From Phycicoccus sp. Soil802 (lineage in GTDB: Bacteria; Actinomycetota; Actinomycetes; Actinomycetales; Dermatophilaceae): DNA of 64,000 nt. The notes beneath the pieces were generated by a model. The model had not been told where the DNA came from. It did no database searches and was given only the letters and a program-made list of their open reading frames with translations. Positions 24,360 to 32,535 of this stretch are shown here, piece by piece. How positions within the stretch are numbered: position 1 is the stretch's first letter; every line of letters starts with the position of its first letter. The stretch lies in assembly GCF_001429605.1 (NCBI RefSeq), contig NZ_LMSS01000003.1, positions 310,001-374,000 on the forward strand, written 5' to 3'. Position numbers and translations under genes: made by a program.

Positions 24360-25343
24360 ATGGCAATTCACCCCGCCCGCCTGACGGCCGCAGCAGCGCT
24401 CGTCGGCCTCGCACTCGCTGCCTGCTCCACGGAGAACGTGGGTCAACCCGCAGGTGCGACGGCCGGCGCAGGAAAGACCACCGAGGTCAAGACCCTCCAG
24501 TTCGTCAACCCCCTTCCGAGCGAGCCGGTGTGGAAGCAGATCAACGACTGCATGAAGGAGGAGGCCGAGAGCAAGGGCATCGCGTTCACCGCGAGCGGCC
24601 CGCCCGCCTCCAAGCCCGGCGATCCCGCCGTGATGATCCAGCAGGTCCAGGACGCCACGGCGGCGGGAAAGGACGCCATCGTCACCTTCCCTGCCTCGGG
24701 AGCCTTCGGTCCGGTCCTTCAGCAGGCCCAAAAGAAGGGTGTCATCACGGCCACGCTCTACGGCGACGGCACCCCCGAGAGCGGAGCTACCGTCAACGCC
24801 GGTGTCGATTGGACGGAGATCGGAAAGCAGTACGTTGACGCCATCGCAAAGCTCCCGGGTGACCACAAGGTCGGCCTCGTGGCCGAAGGCCCGACCGGCA
24901 TCGGCAAGTCGTGGACGGACGGGGTCGAAGCCGCGGCCAAGGGGACCAACAACGTCCAGATCGTGGCCAAGGTGTTCATCGGCGCCGACGCGTCGAAGGC
25001 GTTGCCGCAGGTCACGAACCTGTTGACCGCTCACCCCGACGTCGACATTGTGGCCTCAAACACCGGCTTGATGACCCAAGGTGCCGTGGCGGCGCTGAAG
25101 TCGAAGGGACTGGACGGCAAGGTCAAGCTGCTCGTCATCAACAACGCCAACGGTGGGCCCGAGGCCGTACGCAACGGCGCCGCGATCGGCGTCTACCTTC
25201 AAGACCTCTGCGACCTCGCCAAGCGCACCGTCCAAGGCGTGATCGAAGCGTCGTCGGGTCAGAAGGTCCCACTCGTCACCGTAAAGGCGGTCATCGCGAC
25301 CAAGGACGACCTGCAGGAGTACCTCGACAAGGGATGGCAGTGA
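24360..25343 (+). CDS. Sugar-type ABC transporter solute-binding lipoprotein
   Basis: A 327-residue protein with a signal peptide and lipobox (LALAACST) and a type I periplasmic-binding fold of the RbsB/Peripla_BP_4 group: VKTLQFVNPLPSEPVWKQ near the N-terminus and a later VASNTGLMTQGAVAALKSKG segment. It captures substrate at the membrane for the following ATPase and permease. Ribosome site GAAGAGGAAG precedes the ATG. Its TGA overlaps the ATPase start (TGATG). The ligand is unknown; a sugar, polyol or nucleoside is likely given the neighbours. Confidence 0.92.
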   Translation: MAIHPARLTAAAALVGLALAACSTENVGQPAGATAGAGKTTEVKTLQFVNPLPSEPVWKQINDCMKEEAESKGIAFTASGPPASKPGDPAVMIQQVQDATAAGKDAIVTFPASGAFGPVLQQAQKKGVITATLYGDGTPESGATVNAGVDWTEIGKQYVDAIAKLPGDHKVGLVAEGPTGIGKSWTDGVEAAAKGTNNVQIVAKVFIGADASKALPQVTNLLTAHPDVDIVASNTGLMTQGAVAALKSKGLDGKVKLLVINNANGGPEAVRNGAAIGVYLQDLCDLAKRTVQGVIEASSGQKVPLVTVKAVIATKDDLQEYLDKGWQ

Positions 25344-26104
25344 TGTCGAGCGAGCCAGTGCTCAGCCTGCGCGACGTCCGCAAGAGCTTCGGATCAGTGT
25401 CGGCCCTCGCGAGCGTGTCGATCGACGCGTTCCCGGGCGAGGTCCACGCGGTGGTCGGGGACAATGGAGCTGGGAAGTCAACGACCGTCAAGATCATCAC
25501 TGGCCTGCACGCTCCCGATGGCGGGTCGATAGAGCTCCTCGGGGAGCCGCTGTCCCATCGGCGCTCTACCGCGGGACTGCACGAGCACGGAATCTCCGTG
25601 GTGTACCAGGACCTCGCCCTCGTCGAGTGCCTCGACATTGCCACGAACCTGACGGTCGGGCGCCTGCCGCGCCGGTTTGGGTTCCTCTTGGACCGCAAAG
25701 CGATGCGACGCGACGCGCAGGCCGTCCTGGACGACCTGAACGTCAGGGTCAAAGACGTGTCGACACCGGTAGGTCTCCTCTCCGGCGGCCAGCGGCAGAT
25801 CATCGCCATCGCCCGCGCGGTGCGGCTCGACCAACCGCTCCTTCTCCTCGACGAACCGACGGCTGCCCTTGGCGTTCAGGAGACGGCGCATGTCGGCGAG
25901 ATCATCGATCGGCTCAAGGAGCAGGGCAAGACGATCGTTTGCATCAGCCACGACCTCGACTTCGTCTTCCGCCACGCGGACCGCGTCACCGTACTGCGCC
26001 TCGGTCGCAGTGTTGGGACCCGCCTAACCAGGGAAACGACCCGTGCCGAGGTCGTCGGCCTCATCACGGGCGCCCTCTCGCGTGATCTGGATGGTGCCGC
26101 ATGA
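25343..26104 (+). CDS. Sugar-type ABC transporter ATP-binding protein
   Basis: A 253-residue single-domain ATPase: Walker A GDNGAGKST, Q-loop region ISVVYQDLALVECLD, signature LLSGGQRQ, Walker B PLLLLDEPTAAL and H-loop ISHDLD. It is half the size of RbsA/XylG-type double ATPases, like FrcA-type proteins, so it would act as a homodimer. It starts inside the upstream stop (TGATG) and overlaps the permease by 4 nt, ensuring balanced synthesis. Confidence 0.93.
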   Translation: MSSEPVLSLRDVRKSFGSVSALASVSIDAFPGEVHAVVGDNGAGKSTTVKIITGLHAPDGGSIELLGEPLSHRRSTAGLHEHGISVVYQDLALVECLDIATNLTVGRLPRRFGFLLDRKAMRRDAQAVLDDLNVRVKDVSTPVGLLSGGQRQIIAIARAVRLDQPLLLLDEPTAALGVQETAHVGEIIDRLKEQGKTIVCISHDLDFVFRHADRVTVLRLGRSVGTRLTRETTRAEVVGLITGALSRDLDGAA

Positions 26105-27132
26105 GCATGGTTTCCTCGACTAAGACCCCTTCGTCGTTGCCGACGGCCCCCCGACAGGAAGCCCCTGTGGAGAAACGCAGTCTTGTGCAGATCCTGATCT
26201 CGCGTCAGGAGCTCTCGCTCGTGTTGGTCGTCATCGCGATCACGGCGGCGGCATCGGTCAAAGCGCCGGCCTTCATGACCCAGTCGAATCTTTTGCAGAT
26301 CCTTGAGGGCAGCGTCTTCTACTTCGTGATCGCCTGTGGCAGTGCCCTCCTCGTGGTCGGAGGAGGCCTCGACTTCTCGGTCGGGGCGACCTTCACTCTG
26401 GGTGGCCTGTTGAGCAGCCAGTTGATGAGCGAAGGGCTCGCATGGCCGGTGGCGTGTCTTCTGGGTTTGCTGGCCAGCATCGTGGTCGGTGTCGTCAACC
26501 ACAGTGTGATCACGTACTGGCACGTGCCACCGATCATCGCGACTCTCGGTGTCTTCTACGTCCTCCTGGGGGTCACCACGCTCATCACGGGTGGTCTCGA
26601 CGTCGTGCCTCTCCCCGACGAGTTCCAGGCCCTGGCACAAGGGCGCATCCTTGGGATACCGAACACAATCCTCATCGCGGGGCTAGTGGGAGTCGTGACG
26701 TGGTTCGTCCTCGAGCAAACACCATTCGGTGTCAACATCAGGGCTCTCGGGGGCAACCGGCAGGCGGCGCTCGCCAACGGGCTCCCCACGAAACGGCTCG
26801 ACCTGACCCTCTATGCAGCTGCGGCCGCGACCGCGGGCGCCGCGGGCATCCTCTATGCGTCTCGCGTCGGATCTGGCCAGGTCAACGCGGGAGGCTCGTC
26901 AATGACCCTCTCCGTCATCACCGCCGTGCTAATCGGCGGGGTGAGCCTCCTGGGCGGGCTCGGCACGATCCAAGGGGTCGTGGTGGGCAGCATCCTGCTC
27001 TCGCTCATTGACAACGCCCTAGTCCTCACCGAGGTCCCACCCACCCTGAACACCATCATCGTGGGCTCGATCCTGGTAGGTGCAGTCGCCCTCGACCACC
27101 TACGCCGCGACCACCTGTATCGCAAGCGCTGA
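26101..27132 (+). CDS. Sugar-type ABC transporter permease (RbsC/BPD_transp_2 family)
   Basis: A 343-residue membrane protein with about nine hydrophobic segments. The family features GGGLDFSVGATFTLGGLL and the cytoplasmic coupling region with FGVNIRALGGNRQAAL are clear. It forms the channel for the substrate delivered by the lipoprotein. No second permease gene is present, so it is probably a homodimer. The gap to the next gene is 251 bp, so the nucleoside hydrolase could have its own promoter. Confidence 0.93.
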   Translation: MSMVSSTKTPSSLPTAPRQEAPVEKRSLVQILISRQELSLVLVVIAITAAASVKAPAFMTQSNLLQILEGSVFYFVIACGSALLVVGGGLDFSVGATFTLGGLLSSQLMSEGLAWPVACLLGLLASIVVGVVNHSVITYWHVPPIIATLGVFYVLLGVTTLITGGLDVVPLPDEFQALAQGRILGIPNTILIAGLVGVVTWFVLEQTPFGVNIRALGGNRQAALANGLPTKRLDLTLYAAAAATAGAAGILYASRVGSGQVNAGGSSMTLSVITAVLIGGVSLLGGLGTIQGVVVGSILLSLIDNALVLTEVPPTLNTIIVGSILVGAVALDHLRRDHLYRKR

Positions 27133-27383
27133 GCCCGGACGCCGATGGGTGGGCTTTCACCCTCCTTCTCTTCAAGTGGGCGGCTACTTGTGGCGGCCGC
27201 TGTAGATAGCGACGCAGCGGTGACGCGGTCTTCGTCGCTCGGAGCACGCTAGCGACTTCGGGAGAATCGTCACCGGCGCGGACCTGCTCTCGGCTGTCCC
27301 ATTCGTACGCATCTTCCAACGGCACTTCACGGCGTCCATCGCTGCCACAGGCGGCAAGGGCTAGATCACCGAGAACGGACAAC

Positions 27384-28295
27384 ATGAGAGTCCTGATCGA
27401 CACCGACATCGGCACCGACGTCGACGACGCATTGGCCCTCGGGATGATCGTTGGATCTCCTGAACTGGAGCTTGTCGGCATCACTACCGTCTACGGCGAC
27501 ACCCGCCTGCGCGCGCAGATCGCTCGTCGCCTCCTCCGGATCAACCACTACGACCTATCCCTCCCGATCGCCGCGGGAATGCAGCAGACCCGCAGCGGCA
27601 AGGACGTCTGCTGGAGTGGCCACGAAGGAAATCTGTTCCACAACCTCGACATTGAGACCGTCGCCGACGACGGCGTCGACCTTCTTCTTCGGATGGTCGC
27701 CGCGAATCCCGGCGAGGTGGACATCTTGGCCATTGGCCCGCTCACGAACATCGCCGCAGCACTTGACGCCGACCTTGACTTCGAGTCGAACGTGCGACGG
27801 CTGGTCGTCATGGGCGGGGACTTCCGTGCTGAAGGCCGCATTGCCGAGCACAACTTCGAGTCGGATGTCGCTGCAGCGCAACGTGTCTTCAGCTCAAGAC
27901 TCGACATAGTGATTGGCAGCTTGGACCTCACCCTCAAGATCCGCCTCGAGAGCCTCGAGATCGACCAGATTGCCAAGTCCGGGCCCTTGGGAGCCGTTCT
28001 CGCCGACGAAGTTCGCGTCTGGTGGAGGTTCAACGAAGCACGCGGTGATACCCGGTTCAACTCCCCCCACGATCCGGTCCCGGCGCTCTGGATGGCCAAA
28101 CCCGACCTCTTTACGGCAGCGCCAGCGCACGTCCACATCGACAACTACGGATTCAGCAGGGCGCAGATCCACCGAGACGGCCCTGTTCGGATCCTCGGCG
28201 TACGCGACCCACACCTGATCAAGACTGAGATCGTCCGGCGCATTCTGAACGCATCGGCGGGCGTGGAGACCCAGCGAAAGGCTGGCCGCCAATGA
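27384..28295 (+). CDS. Inosine-uridine preferring nucleoside hydrolase family enzyme
   Basis: A 303-residue protein with the calcium-binding N-terminal motif DTDIGTDVDDALAL, the second motif AIGPLTNIAAAL and later VVMGGDFRAEGRIAEHNFESD, all typical of the IU-nucleoside hydrolase family. It cleaves the N-glycosidic bond of ribonucleosides or related compounds. It lies between the ABC importer and the polyol dehydrogenase and overlaps the latter by 4 nt. The third helix region is typical; substrate choice cannot be judged. Confidence 0.92.
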   Translation: MRVLIDTDIGTDVDDALALGMIVGSPELELVGITTVYGDTRLRAQIARRLLRINHYDLSLPIAAGMQQTRSGKDVCWSGHEGNLFHNLDIETVADDGVDLLLRMVAANPGEVDILAIGPLTNIAAALDADLDFESNVRRLVVMGGDFRAEGRIAEHNFESDVAAAQRVFSSRLDIVIGSLDLTLKIRLESLEIDQIAKSGPLGAVLADEVRVWWRFNEARGDTRFNSPHDPVPALWMAKPDLFTAAPAHVHIDNYGFSRAQIHRDGPVRILGVRDPHLIKTEIVRRILNASAGVETQRKAGRQ

Positions 28296-29746
28296 GCGCT
28301 TTCGTCAGTCCCGTCCCTTACGACCGGTCACAGGTCGGCGTCGGCATCGTCCACTTTGGTGTGGGCAACTTCCACCGCTCCCACCAGGCCATGTACCTGG
28401 ACAGGCTCTTGCGCGCCTGGAACACCCAAGAGGCCGCTCGTGAGTGGGGCATCTGCGGTGTTGGCATACTTCCGTCAGATCGGCAGATGCGAGACGCCCT
28501 CCGCAGTCAGGACCTTCAGTACACCCTTGTCGAACGTCACCCCAATGGAGCGGCGCCAGCATTGCAGATTGGCTCGATGGTCGAGTACCTCTACGCTCCC
28601 GACGAGCTCGACGCAGTACTCGCACGCCTTGCCAACCCGAAGACGCGGATCGTGTCCCTGACGATCACTGAGGGTGGCTACAACATCAATGACTCCACCG
28701 GCGAATTCGACTGCGCCAACGCCGCCGTCGTCGCTGACGCCCTCCCGGCCGCGAAGCCCGCCACCGTGTTCGGGATCATCGTCGCGGGACTGCGCTTGCG
28801 CCGCGAGCGCGGCACCGACCCCTTCACCGTCATGTCCTGCGACAACATCGAAGGCAACGGGCACGTCGCCAGGTCCAGCATCAGCGCCTTCGCCCGCCTG
28901 ACCGACCCAACCTTCTCCGACTGGATTCTCAGGGAAGTTCGGTTCCCGAACAGCATGGTCGACCGGATCACCCCCGCCACCTCCGACGTCGACCGGGCCT
29001 GGGTCGCAGAGAGTTACGCAACCGAGGACGCGTGGCCGGTTATCAGCGAGTCCTATTCCCAGTGGGTGCTAGAGGACAACTTCGGCCTCGGGCGCCCGAC
29101 GCTCGACGAGGCCGGGGTGCAGCTGGTCGATGACGTCCGTCCGTACGAGCTGATGAAACTGCGCCTGCTCAACGCCAGCCACCAAGCGCTCGCCTACGCC
29201 GGCATCCTCTGCGGTTACGAGTACGCCCACCAAGGCGCCTCCGACTCGATCATCTCGGCGCTGCTGCGCGCGTACATGGACCGCGAAGCTACGCCGACTC
29301 TTGAACCCGTTCCCGGCACGGATCTCGACGCCTACAAGGACGCGGTCATCGCCAGGTTCGGCAACCCCTACGTCCGAGACACCCTCGCCCGCCTCGCAAC
29401 AGACGCATCCGATCGCATACCGAAGTTCCTCGTTCCCGTCATACGCGCCCGCCGAGCCACCGGCGCGGCGACCCCACTCAGCGCCGCAGTTGTCGCGAGC
29501 TGGGCCTGGTACGCCGAGCGATATTTCGCTGGCGACCCACTCCCCTTCCGGGACCGACAGGAACAGGCCGTCCGGGCCGCCGTCACCCGCGCTGCGACAG
29601 ATCCGGTGGGGTTCCTGCATAACCGCGACTGGTTCGGCGACCTCGCCAACGACAAGGGATTCACTGCGGACTACCTCGAGGCGCTCGACGCCTTCCGCTC
29701 CACCGACGACCCCCGCCGCGCGGTCGCGAACCTCCTGCAACTGTGA
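28292..29746 (+). CDS. Mannitol dehydrogenase-family polyol oxidoreductase
   Basis: A 484-residue protein of the long-chain polyol dehydrogenase family. The NAD-binding region begins IVHFGVGNFHRSHQAMY; SCDNIEGNG and the catalytic-domain segment RLLNASHQALAYAG follow, where mannitol 2-dehydrogenase has its conserved Lys/Asn/His set. It should interconvert a sugar alcohol and a ketose using NAD(P). The ATG overlaps the nucleoside hydrolase stop by 4 nt. Full length is normal for the family. Confidence 0.92.
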   Translation: MSAFVSPVPYDRSQVGVGIVHFGVGNFHRSHQAMYLDRLLRAWNTQEAAREWGICGVGILPSDRQMRDALRSQDLQYTLVERHPNGAAPALQIGSMVEYLYAPDELDAVLARLANPKTRIVSLTITEGGYNINDSTGEFDCANAAVVADALPAAKPATVFGIIVAGLRLRRERGTDPFTVMSCDNIEGNGHVARSSISAFARLTDPTFSDWILREVRFPNSMVDRITPATSDVDRAWVAESYATEDAWPVISESYSQWVLEDNFGLGRPTLDEAGVQLVDDVRPYELMKLRLLNASHQALAYAGILCGYEYAHQGASDSIISALLRAYMDREATPTLEPVPGTDLDAYKDAVIARFGNPYVRDTLARLATDASDRIPKFLVPVIRARRATGAATPLSAAVVASWAWYAERYFAGDPLPFRDRQEQAVRAAVTRAATDPVGFLHNRDWFGDLANDKGFTADYLEALDAFRSTDDPRRAVANLLQL

Positions 29747-30194
29747 CGGCACGGCGGCCAGTGAGACGCTCTTACCTTGCGGTCAAAGCGGTCCGGACGC
29801 CTACGCGACCGGGCGAGGCCCCCAGAAGCAACCTGGGCGTCTTGATCAGAACGAACAGCATGGTCGAGCGGGGCTTTGCGGACCATTTTGAACGCCGTCC
29901 TGGCGGCGGTAACCGCTCAAGTCATCGCCAATTGGCGAATCCCTCCCCACCGACCCCGGTGGCGTGGGCGTGTTCTCGCGTCCGCCCGCGCCGCCGGCCT
30001 TCGGTCGGGGAAAGCTGGTCGGACCAGTCCCCTGAGGACTTCGCCACCGCGTTGCCCTCCGCAAGGCGTTGCCTTAGGGGTCCTGCTGATGGCCCCCAGG
30101 CCGAGCGAAGCGGCGCTTCTAGTGGATCAACGGTTGCGTGTGCGCCCGTACCCGCACTCAAAGTCGCAGCGACCCGGCTTGGGACGGGGAAATT
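29747..30194. other. Intergenic gap after the catabolic operon
   Basis: No supported gene on either strand. Frames here are short and lack ribosome sites or recognisable motifs. The end of the catabolic operon and the promoter of the lacI fragment would fall here, but no clear terminator hairpin was found by eye. Confidence 0.4.
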
Positions 30195-30490
30195 GTGAAC
30201 CACACAGACCCCTCGGGAGCCTCAGCATTCCCGCTTGGCAGCCCTACTCTCAAGGACGTCGCCAGTCTCGCTGGCGTTAGTTTCAAAACCGTCTCGAGGG
30301 TGCTGAACGACGAGCCCCATGTCAGTTCAGAGACCCGCGAACGTGTCAGCCGCGCTATCGCTCTCCTCGGCTATCAACGCAATGAGGCGGCCGCTGAACT
30401 CCGCCGCAGACACTGGCGCTCGTAGTCATACCGCGAAAATTGCCCAGGCCTGACGACTGTTCCGGGCGTCCAGCGGAGGGCGTCGTGTGA
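30195..30490 (+). pseudogene. Frameshifted lacI-type regulator fragment (right copy)
   Basis: From the GTG at 30195 the frame encodes a normal LacI helix-turn-helix: TLKDVASLAGVSFKTVSRVL, then HVSSETRERVSRAIALLGYQ and RNEAAAELRR. The frame then closes at 30425. A one-base shift around 30405 restores TLALVVIP, the usual first strand of LacI sensor domains, and this frame closes at 30490. About 270 residues of a normal LacI are missing. It is the more intact of two copies flanking the catabolic island. Confidence 0.8.
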
Positions 30491-30512
30491 GAACTTTCCT
30501 TACTGGCTTAAA

Positions 30513-30593
30513 CGCGGCTTCGCCGCGAGCCGCGCCTGCGGCGCGGCCGTGCCGGGCATGCGGCCTGGCGGCCGTTCCGGGCGCGGCCGCGCC
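30513..30593. repeat. Cluster of GC-only hairpins near the element end
   Basis: CGCGGC/GCCGCG with a TTC loop (30513-30527), then GCCGCGCC/GGCGCGGC with a TGC loop (30529-30547), then the 14-bp palindrome GGCGCGGCCGCGCC (30580-30593). The run is denser in symmetry than its surroundings. The whole stretch 30,491-30,995 has no supported gene. Confidence 0.6.
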
Positions 30594-30995
30594 GAGGGCG
30601 GCACAGGAAAGCAGCGCCTTGGCCAGATTCCAGGACGCTGCTCACAACTCAGGCTCAGCTCACCGTCTACTGCGCTGATGACGGACGGAGCGGGCGGGCG
30701 CATGGGTGCCGTAAGCCCCAGCCGGCACTTTCCGGTGTACTCCGGTCTTCGGACCCGTGGAGCTGGCTTCCGTACCGGCATCGCAGCCGGTCACCTTCCA
30801 GCCCTCTTCCCGTTGGGTCAATGCGCAGACCCGCGTGGCCGGCTCCCGCGCGCGTCGGACCCACCGCTTTGCCCACCGCTTTGCCGCCGAACTGTCCGCT
30901 AGGCCAGCGAGACGACCGCTACTTGCGGCAGCCAAGTTGTGCGCGATCAAGGCGGGGATCGGCACCAACCAGAACAGTCGGAAGAATCGCGCGCA

Positions 30996-31035
30996 AAAAC
31001 AAGGGGTTGGGGGTTCGAGTCCCCCCGTCGGCTCC
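30996..31035 (+). other. 3' end of a tRNA gene, probable attachment-site remnant
   Basis: A T-arm (GGGGG, TTCGAGT, CCCCC at 31009-31025) is followed by CGTCGGC (31026-31032), discriminator T and CC, as in an encoded tRNA 3' end whose 5' acceptor strand would be GCCGACG. Upstream there is no matching acceptor strand, D-arm or U33, so only about 40 nt is tRNA-like. Tyrosine-recombinase elements that integrate in tRNA genes leave such partial copies at one end. It marks the change from accessory to core-like genes. The amino acid cannot be assigned. Confidence 0.7.
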
Positions 31036-31061
31036 CTGTGACCGGCTGATTCCGCGGGGCG

Positions 31062-31499
31062 TCAGCGGGTCTCGGCCCGGCGGAGCACGGTCTCGAACTG
31101 CTTGGCCAGCGTGCGCGCGCCCACGAGGGGGATCAACCCGGCGACGAGCTTGCCCTTGAAGGAGTTCGGCTTCCGGTTGAGGGTGACCCGCAGGTCGGTG
31201 CCGCCGGCCGCTGGGGTGAGCTCGTAGTGCCAGCTGCTGCCGGGGCCCCAGAGGTTCGAGTCCAGGGTTTCGATGGTGACGGTGCCGGCCGCGGCGTCCC
31301 ACGAGTACCGCTCGCGCTCCCAGCCCATGCCGGTCCCCTCGGTCACCTCGGCCCAGTCGGGCCCCTGGTCGTGGACAGCGAAGTGGGCGTCGTCCACGTT
31401 CGGCCACCAGCGCGCGCGGTCGGGGCCGAAGTCCGTGATCACCGCCAGGGTCTCGCTCGGCGACAGGCTCGTGTGGACGGTGAAGTGCGTGGTCGCCAT
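31062..31499 (-). CDS. SRPBCC-fold (START-like) protein
   Basis: A 145-residue protein with the START/polyketide-cyclase-like layout: a first strand THFTVHTSLSPSETLAVITDFG, an internal WxYELTPAAGGTDLRVTL pair of strands and a long C-terminal helix with VGARTLAKQFETVLRRAE. Such proteins bind hydrophobic ligands in a central pocket; the ligand is unknown. The ATG at 31499 has AAGGAC in front. It is the first chromosomal gene beyond the tRNA fragment. Confidence 0.85.
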   Translation of the reverse strand: MATTHFTVHTSLSPSETLAVITDFGPDRARWWPNVDDAHFAVHDQGPDWAEVTEGTGMGWERERYSWDAAAGTVTIETLDSNLWGPGSSWHYELTPAAGGTDLRVTLNRKPNSFKGKLVAGLIPLVGARTLAKQFETVLRRAETR

Positions 31500-31631
31500 T
31501 CGGGGTCCTTCCGTGGGTGGTCGGCTCGGTCCGCCGTCGTGCCCATCATGCGCCACAGGCGAGGTATGCCGCGTGGTGACCGACCCTGGACAGTCCCATC
31601 CGAACTCAGAGGACCTGACGCCGGGCAGGCG

Positions 31632-31925
31632 TCACTCGTTGGTGGTGCCGATCCGCACCTTGCCGTTGCCGCTGCACTCGGGCAGGTGCGCCTCGGCGTC
31701 GCGCCGGGCCTTGCCTCGTGCTCTGCGGGCCGCACCGACCCAGTTGCAGCTCTTGCAGTAGCCGAAGGTGAAGGACCCTTCTTCGCGGACCGCGACGGAG
31801 TCCGCCTCCACCTGGGTGATGGTGGCCCGGTGCTTCTGGCCAGCCTCGTCGGTGAGCGTGAGGTTGTGACCCTTGCGCTTGAGGAACTGCAACGTCGGTC
31901 TCGCCACGGCGTCATCCTCCCCCAT
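31632..31925 (-). CDS. Small protein with a possible zinc-binding motif
   Basis: A 97-residue protein. The N-terminal half forms short strands (LQFLKRKGHNLTLTDEAGQK, ATITQVEADSVAV) and the second half has YCKSCNWVG followed by AEAHLPECSG: CxxC, then H-x3-C, a likely zinc site. It resembles small conserved actinobacterial proteins of unknown role. It stands alone between two plus- and minus-strand genes. Starts at the first ATG or a GTG seven codons later are both possible. Confidence 0.7.
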   Translation of the reverse strand: MGEDDAVARPTLQFLKRKGHNLTLTDEAGQKHRATITQVEADSVAVREEGSFTFGYCKSCNWVGAARRARGKARRDAEAHLPECSGNGKVRIGTTNE

Positions 31926-32027
31926 GAGGCAGGCCGTCGCCTCCGTGGTCTCGGAAATGCCGGTGAAGGTCAGGGGGCCGGGCGGGTCCGGGTCGAGGGG
32001 ATGCCCACGGGTCTAGAGTCCCGTCTC

Positions 32028-32450
32028 GTGATCCCAGACCGCTTGCGCGCCCCAGTCGCCCTGCTCGCCGTGGGTTTCGTCACCACCGTGCTGCTGAGCG
32101 GGTGCTCGGGCCAGGGCAACGCGGAGGCCGGCAACGCGCAGGCTGCGGCGGTGTCGTTCAGCCGAGCCGTCGCCGGCGCGACCGATGAGGCGTGCGGACT
32201 CCTCGCGCCACAGACCCGCAAGGAGCTCGAGGACCGCGAAGGTCCTTGTGCCAGTGCGCTGCCCGCCGAGCTGCAGTCCACGCCCGGGCCGGTGAGGTCG
32301 ACCGAGGTCTACGGGAAGGACGCCATCGTGCGACTCGAGTCGGACACGATCTTCCTCGCCCGCTTCCGCGACGGCTGGCAGGTGACGGCGGCCGGGTGCG
32401 CCCGCGCCCAGGTGGGTCGGCCATACGACTGCAAGGTCAAGGGAGACTGA
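32028..32450 (+). CDS. Putative lipoprotein
   Basis: A 140-residue protein that begins with a basic residue pair, a hydrophobic stretch (APVALLAVGFVTTVLLSG) and a lipobox Cys (LLSGC), so it should be a membrane-anchored lipoprotein. The mature part has four cysteines and a repeated strand pattern around VYGKDAIVRLESDTIFLARF and GWQVTAAGC, reminiscent of NTF2-like or DUF-type folds. It starts at GTG; an ATG 27 nt upstream is in frame. It is 1 nt away from a tiny membrane-peptide frame. Confidence 0.75.
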   Translation: MIPDRLRAPVALLAVGFVTTVLLSGCSGQGNAEAGNAQAAAVSFSRAVAGATDEACGLLAPQTRKELEDREGPCASALPAELQSTPGPVRSTEVYGKDAIVRLESDTIFLARFRDGWQVTAAGCARAQVGRPYDCKVKGD

Positions 32451-32451
32451 C

Positions 32452-32535
32452 GTGCGCCCCCTCTTCATCGGCTACCTGCTGTTCATCGGCCTCGGTCTCC
32501 TCTTCTGCTTCGCGATGGCGGTGACGCACCGGTGA
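32452..32535 (+). CDS. Tiny membrane peptide (27 residues)
   Basis: A GTG-initiated frame just after the lipoprotein stop encodes RPLFIGYLLFIGLGLLFCFAM plus a short VTHR tail (given in part): one membrane helix. Its TGA overlaps the GTG start of the DUF6766 gene (GTGA), so the three genes are translationally coupled. AGGGAGACTGAC upstream can serve as ribosome site. Confidence 0.6.
   Translation: MRPLFIGYLLFIGLGLLFCFAMAVTHR

Noticed and set aside
24911-25342. N-terminal extension of the ABC ATPase into the binding-protein gene
   Set aside because: The ATPase fold begins at MSSEPVLSLRDV, whose ATG overlaps the upstream stop; the extension is Arg-rich and out of frame with the real lipoprotein.
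30955-31036. Complete tRNA gene
   Set aside because: The 5' acceptor strand, D-arm and a U at position 33 are missing, so only the 3' part is present.
30757-31041. Plus-strand frame across the tRNA fragment ending in GVGGSSPPVGSL
   Set aside because: The end of this frame is the translation of a tRNA T-arm, a common artefact; no domain precedes it.
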